Assembly (NCBI GenBank): GCA_900551355.1
Contig: URVR01000101.1
Span: 1 to 6,356, forward strand
Origin: an uncultured Eubacteriales bacterium
GTDB taxonomy: Bacteria > Bacillota > Clostridia > Oscillospirales > Oscillospiraceae
Length of the DNA: 6,356 nt
Direction: 5' to 3'
Shown here: positions 1 through 5,785 of the stretch, piece after piece
Layout of the letters: the number at the start of each line of letters is the position of its first letter
How positions within the stretch are numbered: the stretch's first letter is position 1
Made by a program: the position numbers and the translations under genes
Notes under the pieces: generated by a model
Told to the model about the DNA's origin: nothing
The model's input: only the letters and a program-made list of their open reading frames with translations
Databases searched by the model: none

Positions 1-13
1 GTATAAGAGACAG
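1..13. other. Residual Tn5/Nextera mosaic-end adapter
   Basis: The window opens with GTATAAGAGACAG. This is identical to the last 13 bases of the 19-bp Tn5 mosaic end used in transposase-based sequencing libraries (AGATGTGTATAAGAGACAG). An exact match of this length placed precisely at base 1 is best explained as untrimmed adapter at a contig end. Genomic sequence then starts at about base 14. The last few codons of the minus-strand surface protein (1-13) are therefore probably not real. Chance is possible but unlikely given the position. Confidence 0.88.
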
Positions 14-3000
14 GCTATGGAGCGGGTCAGGCAGCCCGTCTCGCCCTGCTTCATGTGGCTGCGCCACGGATCGGCCACCGTCAGCGTACCGCCCACGGAG
101 ATGTTGCCGTCATTGACGACATAGCCGAACGTGTCCACGGTCAGGTCGCTGTCGAATACGGCAGCCGCAGACTGGCCCACACTCAGCGTACCCTTTACCG
201 TTACGGGCACCTCGCTCTGCAGGCGGCCCGAACCGCTGTTTTCCTCATACGCCGCTGCCACCAGCTCGCCGTCCACATCGATGGTAAAGCTGACGCTCTG
301 CTCATCGGCAGCCGTAATATGCAGCATCTTTCCGGCGGGGACCGTCACCGTCCGCGTCAGCACATAGTCCTCGCTGAGCCGCAGCGTCACATTTTCCGTG
401 CCTTCCTCGGCAAAGGCTTCCTCCAGCTGGTTGATATCCTCGATCACCCGCTGGTAATGCATCCAGCCGCCGTTCTCCACGACGCTGCTCTGTGCGCCGC
501 GGATGAGACGTCCTTCCACATACAGACCGCCGCTCTGCTCCAGCACCACGGTGCCGTTCAGCTGCATGGTGCCGTATACGTTAATGCCGCTCTCCAGCGT
601 CAGCGTCACGCCCGCCGGTACGGTAAACGTACCTGCATTGATCCGTACCCATTTGCCGTTGGGAACGGTCAGATCCCCGGTCAGCGTCAGCTCATCGCCT
701 TGGAAGATGATACTATCGTACTTCTCCAGCGCCGCCAGCAGCTCCTCCTCCGTAGACACATTCTTCACATCGCCGCTTGGCGTCAGCGGATCATCGTTGT
801 AGGCGAACTCGCTTCCCTCGGCATAAAGCCGGCCATTGTTCACGATGACGCCGTGATGCAGGCCGTCCTCCCAGCCCTCACCCTTGTCGGTGATGAAGCT
901 GCACCACATCTGGCCGCTCTCGCTGACCGTCAGCGTACCGCCTATCTGCACATTGTTGTTGATATTGGCGCCGCCGTTGACTGTCATAGCGCCGTTGACG
1001 ACCACCGGCGCGTTGCTGTACATCGCACCGTCCACCGTCAGCGTTCCATCGTCCTCGATGCGCACCTCCGTCACTGCGGCGTTGTCATAGAAATTCAGGT
1101 GCAGCCACGCGGGGATGGTCATCGCCTCCGCCAGCGAGAAAGTGCCGCTGCCTTCGATGACGTATACATTCAGATTCATCCAGCTGAACCGCTCATCCAC
1201 GGTCAGGGAGTTGATCTCTGCCGCCACCGCCGACACTATGGCGTCGGCATCCTGCACCTGAAGCTCCTTTTTCAGGAGCAGCACGCCGTCCTTGCCGTTG
1301 GTCCAGTGGTCGTCCCAGCTGTCGGCCACCTCCAGCGGATGTCCGTCATCGACGCTGATCTCGCCGTTGTTGTTCACCTTACCGGTGGCCGTCACCGTCA
1401 GGCCGGCCTCCATGTTTGCGGAGCTGCTTTCCCGCAGAGTCAGCGTGCCCTTCACCACCACGGGGACCCACGCGGTGACATCCGTCTGACGGTAGTAGTT
1501 CTCGCCCTGCTGGCTGGGCTCCACCGTCAGGCTGCCGTTCTCACCGATGGTAAAGGTGGGCACATTCTCACTGTCCTGCAGGATCTGGAACGTCACGCCG
1601 CTGGGTACCGTCACGGCCTCGTTCAGCACCGTGTCCTCCGTCAGCAGCAGCTCTACCTGCCGTGCGCCGCTGTCCAGCGCCGCGCCCAGCTCCTCCACGT
1701 TCCGGACCTGGCTCATATAGGTGATGGAGCTCTCGCTGCCCAGCAGCGTAAAGCCCTCGCCCCGGATCAGCTGTCCCACGATACGCAGATCCGCATTCTC
1801 CGCCGTAAGGTCCAGCGTGCCGCTGGCCCGCAGGTCGCCGCGGATATGCGTCCAGCTGCGCACCGTCAGCGTACCGTCCAGCGTCAGACCGCCGCTGGCC
1901 GTCAGGTAGCCGTCGTTGGTGACAGTGCTGCCGCTGCCGATGGTCATGGGCTGCTCGATGGTCACGTTGGCGTCCGGGCCGATGGTCATAGCGCTGCCGA
2001 TCAGCTTCAGGCCCGCGTAGCAGAATACCCTCGCATTGCCCTCCACCGTCAGCGTCGTATCGGTAACGGTCAGCGTATCGCTGTCGTTGGAATAGCGCTC
2101 TCCGATGTAGAGCGCCTTACCCGCCGGCACGCACAGCGCCTCCGTCAGCAGCATATCGCCCTGCATACGCAGCAGCACCTCGTCCTGCTGGGCAAAGGCC
2201 TCCGCCGCCTGCGCCGCCGTGTCCACGGCCATCAGATACCCCAGCTTCTCCTCGCCGGTCAGCGTCAGCGCCGAGCCGCGCTCCAGCTTGCCGGTGATCT
2301 GGAAATCCTTGGAGCTGCTGAGATCCACCGTGCCGTCCAGACAGGCCGTGCCGTCGATGTACACCCAGCCCTCGTTCACCAGCGTACTTCCGTGATTCAT
2401 GGTCAGCACGCTGCGGATGATCATATTGCCGCTGGCCATGTTGTGCAGCCTGCCGCTGCCCACATCAATGCCGCGGTTCATGGCAACATAGCCGTTGTTC
2501 TGCAGCAGGCCGCCCGGCTGCATCTGCACCGCGCCGTTGAAAACGCCGAAGCCCTCCTCCTGCGTTTCCGTACCGGCCTCCAGCGCCAGCGTACCGGCCA
2601 GCTTCAGCGTCGCGCCGATGGTGACCGCCTGTCCGCCGGGCTGCACCGTGATAGTCCGGCCGGACGCCAGCGTGAACACGCCGGCGGTGGCCGCGTAGCC
2701 GTACTGCTTGATGAACAGCGCATCGACGCCATCGCGGCTCAGCGTCAGGTCGGCGTCCATCGTGAAGTCCATGCCGGTGCCCACCACATCGTTGCGCACC
2801 AGCAGGCAGAACTGCTCATAGTCCGCCTTCTCCGCCGCCGCCAGCTTGGCCGCCGCGGCCTGCAGGGCCGCCGTGCCGCCGGCATCCGTCACCGGCTGGG
2901 CGCACAGCACCATGCCGTAGTCTCCCGCCTTATACTGGATGTTCTCGCCGGCCGTCATGTGCCCGCGGTTGTCAAAGGTAATATCGATCTCGCTGCTGTT

Positions 3001-3924
3001 GCGGATGGTAGCCGCCGGGTCCACCGACCAGTCCATGGTCAGGCCGCCGCCGAGCACGTTGTCGTTCTCCAGCACGGCGGTGGCGCCCACCTCGATCATG
3101 GTGCTGCTGCGGTAGCCGCAGCCGATGGTGCCCTTGTTGTACAGCGCGCCGTTGATGGTCAGCTTATCGCCGTAGTACAGGCCCACATTTGCCTCGTCGC
3201 GCTTGACGATCTCCGCATCGCTGTTGTTGCGCACCACGCCGCCGTCGGCGATGACCATGGCCTCGCACACCACGCCGCCGTTATTCACCAGCACCGCGCC
3301 GGCCGGCACCGTCAGCGTACCGCCGACCGTGAGCACATATCCGGTCTCCACCTGCAGCATCGCACCGGCGGTCAGCGTATAGTCGCCGTCTGCGGTGATG
3401 TTGTTGGTGATGCTGACACTGCCGCTGGCGCCGTCGCTTTCCGCCGCGCTGGCCGCGTCAGCCAGCGCCGTGTTCATCTCCTCCAGCGTCCCCGCGTCCC
3501 GCGTCTTGATGTAGGTGCCGTTGTCATAGACCAGACTGCCCGGCCCCCGTACGGAATTGCCTGCGTCCAGCTCCAGCGTGCCCGCCACCGTCAGGGTCTT
3601 GCCCTCGGCCACGGACACGTCCGCGCTGCCCATCTTCACATGGAACTCCTCCGGTATGGTCAGATCCTCGGTAAAGATCAGCTCCGTACCGTCATAGCGC
3701 CAGCCCTCGCGGTCCCGCACAAGGTGTACGATACCGCCCCACGGGCAGTCCGCGATCAGCTGCCGCAGGCCCCCCTCTGTCCAGAAATAGTACTCGCCGT
3801 CCCGCTCCACATAGTCCGCGGCCATCGCCTTGTCCGTCAGTACCGTGGGGATCAATACCGCCAGCAGTACCACCGCCATCAGCGTGGCCAGAACTCTGCG
3901 GCTGGTGAGCTGCAGTTTCCTCAT
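1..3924 (-). CDS. Large secreted modular beta-solenoid surface protein (C-terminus off contig)
   Basis: The frame is open on the minus strand from ATG at 3924 to the left edge, about 1,300 codons with no stop. The start is set by a strong Shine-Dalgarno site (AAGGAGG at 3939-3933, 8 bases upstream). Residues 1-35 form a signal peptide: MRKLQLTSRR, then a hydrophobic core with many Val, Leu and Ala, then a likely AMA cleavage site before ADYVERDGEYYF. The rest is acidic and rich in Gly, Thr, Val, Leu and Asn, with recurring GTLTV, TVPAG and NNG turns. About eight modules begin with a helix such as RNVEELGAALDSG or STEEELLAALEKY, followed by ladder-like beta strands. This suggests a right-handed beta-helix or adhesin-like exported protein; enzymatic activity is not evident. 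A C-terminal cell-wall anchor would lie beyond the contig end. It follows the small membrane protein gene by 22 bases, probably in one operon. Codons in 1-13 are likely adapter. No specific family name is recognised. Confidence 0.87.
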   Translation of the reverse strand, partial: MRKLQLTSRRVLATLMAVVLLAVLIPTVLTDKAMAADYVERDGEYYFWTEGGLRQLIADCPWGGIVHLVRDREGWRYDGTELIFTEDLTIPEEFHVKMGSADVSVAEGKTLTVAGTLELDAGNSVRGPGSLVYDNGTYIKTRDAGTLEEMNTALADAASAAESDGASGSVSITNNITADGDYTLTAGAMLQVETGYVLTVGGTLTVPAGAVLVNNGGVVCEAMVIADGGVVRNNSDAEIVKRDEANVGLYYGDKLTINGALYNKGTIGCGYRSSTMIEVGATAVLENDNVLGGGLTMDWSVDPAATIRNSSEIDITFDNRGHMTAGENIQYKAGDYGMVLCAQPVTDAGGTAALQAAAAKLAAAEKADYEQFCLLVRNDVVGTGMDFTMDADLTLSRDGVDALFIKQYGYAATAGVFTLASGRTITVQPGGQAVTIGATLKLAGTLALEAGTETQEEGFGVFNGAVQMQPGGLLQNNGYVAMNRGIDVGSGRLHNMASGNMIIRSVLTMNHGSTLVNEGWVYIDGTACLDGTVDLSSSKDFQITGKLERGSALTLTGEEKLGYLMAVDTAAQAAEAFAQQDEVLLRMQGDMLLTEALCVPAGKALYIGERYSNDSDTLTVTDTTLTVEGNARVFCYAGLKLIGSAMTIGPDANVTIEQPMTIGSGSTVTNDGYLTASGGLTLDGTLTVRSWTHIRGDLRASGTLDLTAENADLRIVGQLIRGEGFTLLGSESSITYMSQVRNVEELGAALDSGARQVELLLTEDTVLNEAVTVPSGVTFQILQDSENVPTFTIGENGSLTVEPSQQGENYYRQTDVTAWVPVVVKGTLTLRESSSANMEAGLTVTATGKVNNNGEISVDDGHPLEVADSWDDHWTNGKDGVLLLKKELQVQDADAIVSAVAAEINSLTVDERFSWMNLNVYVIEGSGTFSLAEAMTIPAWLHLNFYDNAAVTEVRIEDDGTLTVDGAMYSNAPVVVNGAMTVNGGANINNNVQIGGTLTVSESGQMWCSFITDKGEGWEDGLHHGVIVNNGRLYAEGSEFAYNDDPLTPSGDVKNVSTEEELLAALEKYDSIIFQGDELTLTGDLTVPNGKWVRINAGTFTVPAGVTLTLESGINVYGTMQLNGTVVLEQSGGLYVEGRLIRGAQSSVVENGGWMHYQRVIEDINQLEEAFAEEGTENVTLRLSEDYVLTRTVTVPAGKMLHITAADEQSVSFTIDVDGELVAAAYEENSGSGRLQSEVPVTVKGTLSVGQSAAAVFDSDLTVDTFGYVVNDGNISVGGTLTVADPWRSHMKQGETGCLTRSIACLLY
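14..3790 (-). repeat. Eight diverged helix-plus-beta-solenoid modules in the surface protein
   Basis: Reading the minus-strand protein, similar module openings recur near plus-strand positions 3785, 3515, 2915, 2240, 1722, 1265, 771 and 462. Each has a helix rich in Glu, Leu and Ala (LEEMNTALADA, VRNVEELGAALD, STEEELLAALEK, INQLEEAFAEE), then a V-L-x-x-D strand, a TVP-x-G turn, and several GTLTV-like strands separated by NNG-type turns. Modules starting near 1722 and 462 are especially alike; both run on to an Asn-rich turn, then a GG or DD strand and a W-containing segment. At DNA level this shows as the octamer GTCAGCGT recurring more than ten times on the plus strand (for example near 80, 928, 1863 and 3310). 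The repeats are diverged, not tandem copies, so the array looks old. Confidence 0.6.
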
Positions 3925-3932
3925 TGCCTCTT

Positions 3933-3939
3933 CCTCCTT
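3933..3939 (-). promoter_or_regulatory. Strong Shine-Dalgarno site of the surface protein gene
   Basis: On the minus strand AAGGAGG is followed by 8 bases and then ATG at 3924. It lies in the 22-base gap after the upstream stop codon (3949-3947). The near-perfect anti-16S match fixes the start of the large gene and supports the minus strand as the coding strand. Confidence 0.8.
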
Positions 3940-3946
3940 ACAAATA

Positions 3947-4345
3947 TTACGCCTCGTCCTCCGGCAGGAAGACCAGCTGGTACACGCCGCCCGCCGTGCC
4001 CTCTCCGCCTGTCAGCGTCAGCACGCTGCCGTTCACGGCGAACTGATAGTGCGCCGTCTCCAGCATCTGGTCGGCGAAGGTCAGCGTCAGCTTATCCCCC
4101 CGCGCCTTATATGCAAATTCATATGCCTGTCCCCGGTCATACATGGCTCCGGCAGCCTCTCCGTCAAACGTATAGCTGACGGAGCTGTTGTAGATCCACG
4201 TACCCGCCAGCTTACCGGCGCTGCTGCGCTGTGTCACCAGCAGGACGACCGCCGCCGCCAGTACGGCGATGCCGGCGGCCAGCGCCGCATACCGCCATGA
4301 TATGCCGCGCCCCTTGGGCCGGGCAGACTGTTCCCTTTTTCCCAT
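3947..4345 (-). CDS. Membrane-anchored small protein with DUF5640-like beta domain
   Basis: This is a 132-residue protein starting MGKREQSARPKGRG. Residues about 1-16 are basic and cytoplasmic. Residues about 18-41 form one transmembrane helix (YAALAAGIAVLAAAVVLLV), so the rest should be outside the cell. The exported part begins KLAGTWIYNSSVSYTFDG and continues with YEFAYKARGDKLTLTFAD and VNGSVLTLTGGEGTAGG. The order GTW, FDG, G-D-K-L-T-L-x-F, then a final L-T-L-x-G-G-E-G-T turn resembles the lipocalin-like DUF5640 domains common in Clostridia; this is recalled, not searched. The ATG at 4345 is preferred because GGAGAG lies about 10 bases upstream. An in-frame start at 4405 would put the strong hairpin at 4373-4403 inside the coding region. 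It probably forms an operon with the large surface protein downstream. Its function is unknown. Confidence 0.85.
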   Translation of the reverse strand: MGKREQSARPKGRGISWRYAALAAGIAVLAAAVVLLVTQRSSAGKLAGTWIYNSSVSYTFDGEAAGAMYDRGQAYEFAYKARGDKLTLTFADQMLETAHYQFAVNGSVLTLTGGEGTAGGVYQLVFLPEDEA

Positions 4346-4372
4346 ATCGTTCTCTCTCCATTGAATGAAAAG

Positions 4373-4403
4373 GGGACGGCTCGGGACTGTCCCGAGCCGT
4401 CCC
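4373..4403 (-). terminator. Perfect 15-bp-stem intrinsic terminator of the sortase-anchored gene
   Basis: GGGACGGCTCGGGAC and its exact reverse complement are separated by a single base, a near-complete palindrome. On the minus strand the stem is followed by CTTTTCATT, a short U tract. It sits 60 bases past the stop of the sortase-signal fragment and 27 bases before the start at 4345, so it should end the upstream transcript. On the plus strand no T run follows. The 60 bases between it and 4464 hold no convincing promoter on either strand. Confidence 0.7.
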
Positions 4404-4463
4404 ACGCAAGCTGTTATGCCGTTGCGCTATGTGGTATTGCCGTAATGATACTCGCTATGGGTG

Positions 4464-4630
4464 TTATGCCTGACGGCGCTTCTTCGCCACCAGTGCCGTG
4501 CCCAGCAGGGCGCTGATGCCCAGCAGCGCGCACCACACCGTCACGCCGGCGTCAGCCGTGCGGGGCGCGGTGGAGCTTCCGCTGCCGCCGCTGCTGCCGC
4601 TGCTGCCGCTGGCGGGTACACTGGCGCCGT
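4464..4630 (-). pseudogene. C-terminal fragment of a sortase-anchored surface protein
   Basis: The minus-strand frame ending at TAA (4466-4464) carries a textbook cell-wall sorting tail. It has a Ser/Gly linker (ASGSSGSSGGSGSS), a TAPRTADAG motif acting like an LPxTG box (PRTAD, at about 4570-4545), a hydrophobic segment (VTVWCALLGISALLGTALVA) and a basic end (KKRRQA). Variants such as NPxTGD or SPKTAD in place of LPxTG are common in Clostridia, and sortase would attach such a protein to peptidoglycan. Upstream of about 4630 the frame stays open to 4952, but there it reads antisense through an ABC permease and shows no linker or domain character. The gene is thus cut at about 4615-4640. A caller may report the whole 4464-4952 frame as one gene; its N-terminal two thirds should not be believed. 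Confidence 0.7.
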
Positions 4631-4851
4631 CGCTGATGTTCCCGGCCATGTTCCGGTTCGGCGCCACCAAGGGCCGGGCGGTGTACATCACGGTGGTGAT
4701 CGGCATGGCCGCCGCCTGCGCGGCGCTGATGGTGACCGGCGACACCACGGAACGGGCGTGGCCGCTGCCGCTGACGCTGGGCATCGCGCTGGCGGTGTTC
4801 GCGGCCAGCTGGGCGCTGTCGGTGCGGTGGTTCGAGGCGCGGGAGCTGTGA
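4627..4851 (+). pseudogene. C-terminal fragment of ABC-2 type transporter permease
   Basis: The plus-strand frame ending at TGA (4849-4851) reads SLMFPAMFRFGATKGRA, then a hydrophobic helix (VYITVVIGMAAACAALMV), a loop GDTTERAW, a second helix (LPLTLGIALAVFAASWALSV) and the end RWFEAREL. The FPxxFRFGxxKGR motif, two last helices and a final S-x-R-x-x-E-x-R-E-x match the C-terminus of ABC2_membrane_5 (ABC-2 family) permeases, usually about 200-220 residues. Only about 75 are present. Codons before about 4627 are antisense to the sorting tail and lack the expected upstream helices, so the 5' part and any ATPase partner gene are missing. It is followed by a hairpin and then the tRNA promoter. 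The family call comes from motif memory. Confidence 0.62.
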
Positions 4852-4858
4852 CAGCACT

Positions 4859-4890
4859 GTCCGGGCGGTAGTCCCCCCTGCCGCCCGGAC
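4859..4890 (+). terminator. Hairpin after the permease fragment, possible terminator
   Basis: GTCCGGGCGG pairs perfectly with CCGCCCGGAC across a 12-base loop, starting 7 bases after the TGA at 4851. No T run follows on the plus strand, so it is not a canonical intrinsic terminator. It may still slow or end transcription, or insulate the tRNA promoter just downstream. Confidence 0.45.
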
Positions 4891-4895
4891 CTCCC

Positions 4896-4946
4896 GCGAA
4901 AAATGCGAAAAAAGGTGTTGACATTCGCGGGGGTTCTTGCTATAAT
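4896..4946 (+). promoter_or_regulatory. Perfect sigma-A extended -10 promoter with A-tract UP-like region for the tRNA operon
   Basis: TTGACA at 4918-4923 and TATAAT at 4941-4946 are separated by exactly 17 bases, with TG at 4938-4939 giving an extended -10. Two A-tracts (GCGAAAAA at 4896-4903 and GCGAAAAAA at 4905-4913) lie just upstream of the -35 box, where an UP element would bind the alpha subunit. Transcription should begin near 4953, about 28 bases before tRNA-Asp. Such strength is typical of stable RNA promoters. Confidence 0.92.
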
Positions 4947-4980
4947 AAACAAGCTTGAGTTCCAAGACGAAAGCGCACAT

Positions 4981-5057
4981 GGCCAAGTAGTTCAGTTGGT
5001 TAGAACGCCAGCCTGTCACGCTGGAGGTCGAGGGTTCGAGCCCCTTCTTGGTCGCCA
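4981..5057 (+). tRNA. tRNA-Asp (GTC)
   Basis: This 77-nt tRNA has an acceptor stem GGCCAAG paired with CTTGGTC (one G-U pair), discriminator G and encoded CCA at 5055-5057. The D-loop region is TAGTTCAGTTGGTTAGA, and the anticodon arm CCAGC CTGTCAC GCTGG gives anticodon GTC, reading Asp GAC/GAU. The T arm is GAGGGTTCGAGCCCC with the invariant GGTTCGA. It is the first gene of a two-tRNA transcript. Confidence 0.97.
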
Positions 5058-5062
5058 TATAT

Positions 5063-5138
<76 letters not shown>

Positions 5139-5140
5139 CA

Positions 5141-5180
5141 CAAACCCTGTAACCACAACGGTTACAGGGTTTGCTTTATT
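5141..5180 (+). terminator. Intrinsic terminator of the tRNA operon
   Basis: CAAACCCTGTAACC (5141-5154) pairs perfectly over 14 bp with GGTTACAGGGTTTG (5160-5173) around the loop ACAAC, and is followed by CTTTATTTTAT. It begins 3 bases after the CCA of tRNA-Thr and is a strong rho-independent terminator. A recombination event in the tRNA 3' end would separate the tRNA from it. Confidence 0.92.
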
Positions 5181-5190
5181 TTATCGTTTC

Positions 5191-5785
5191 TTAGTTTCGT
5201 TGGACTTTCCAACAGATCTTCCAACAAGCTATTGCTGCGTCTGTTTTTGCAGCGTCGCAATGATCAATTTTGGCAATGTCGGGATTTTCTTGCAGCAGGC
5301 GGTACGCCTGTTCCGCTGTATTATCCAGCGGTGGAAGAAATCCGCCTCTACCTTCTCCGCCAACCGGCGGCGCTCCTCGTTGTTGGTGTGGGCGTACAGA
5401 TCTGTTACCATACGGGATTGTGCGTGGCCGGTATCGCCCTGCACCGCCTTGATGTTTCCGCCGCCGATCTGCAGCTTCAGTGAAGCGCTGCAATGCCGCA
5501 GACTGCGAAAGACTACCGGCGGCAGTCCTGTGGCATCGGTCAGCTTGCGGAGCAGAAAGGCGATCTGCTTTTCCTCGTAGGGACGTCCGTCCTCATGGGC
5601 AACAACAAGATCGAAGTCCTGATAGCCGCTGGCCAGCATTTCCTTTATCCCTTGCTGTCGCTTTTTCTCCTCCACCAGTGCCAGCGCTACGGTTTTCGGC
5701 AGAAATACCTTTCGCACACTGCTCTCCGTTTTCGGGGCTTTCAGCACCAGCGATGTGGAGGAAGCGGTCTGCTTCCACTGATGGC
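5191..5785 (-). pseudogene. C-terminal part of a tyrosine recombinase, with frameshift and HxxR mutation
   Basis: The intact stretch is the frame 5747-5229, beginning at a GTG; similarity starts slightly upstream (QTASSTSLVLKAPKTESS). It carries the second half of the catalytic domain of a Clostridia-type phage/ICE integrase: APKTESSVRKVFLPKT (beta-2/3 hairpin), YQDFDLVVA, FRSLRHCSAS (box II), GGGNIKAVQGDTGHAQ and MVTDLYAHT, with the likely nucleophile Tyr at codon 5396-5394. Box II is normally H-x-L-R-H; here the first His is Arg (CGC at 5507-5505), so one conserved active-site residue is lost. Arg of box II and GHAQ are kept. Near 5333-5340 the family-like tail jumps frame: after VEADFF the expected PPLDNTAEQAYRLLQENPDI lies in the next frame and ends at TAA 5193-5191, so one base appears lost. 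There is no N-terminal domain and the start is not credible. It is probably non-functional. Confidence 0.78.

Noticed and set aside
14..3790. CRISPR-like array from the recurrent GTCAGCGT octamer
   Set aside because: The octamers are irregularly spaced, in frame with GTLTV-type beta strands, and lack a constant repeat or spacers. They reflect protein repeats.
55..4179. A 1,374-codon open frame on the plus strand
   Set aside because: It is antisense to the secreted surface protein and part of the small membrane protein gene. Its product is rich in His, Arg and Gln with no domain, signal or fold pattern and no ribosome site. The minus strand has a strong Shine-Dalgarno, signal peptide and repeated modules. 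The plus frame is open because the coding strand rarely uses TTA, CTA and TCA codons.
4404..4463. Possible promoter for the small membrane protein gene, and a GTTATGCC direct repeat (4413-4420 and 4463-4470)
   Set aside because: No -35/-10 pair with proper spacing is visible on the minus strand. The 8-base repeat is too short to be meaningful, and the second copy overlaps the stop codon of the sorting-tail fragment.
4552..5058. Minus-strand frame of 168 residues covering tRNA-Asp, including a GLEPSTSSVTGW-like start
   Set aside because: It begins inside the antisense of tRNA-Asp, and such a peptide is a typical tRNA-antisense artefact. The rest is Arg/Gln-rich shadow of the permease fragment.
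5741..5747. Apparent translational coupling (7-base overlap of stop and GTG start) between the two recombinase frames, suggesting a split two-subunit integrase
   Set aside because: Both pieces carry the same beta-2/3 segment and neither ends at a domain boundary. The overlap looks like an accident of the junction, not an evolved split enzyme.
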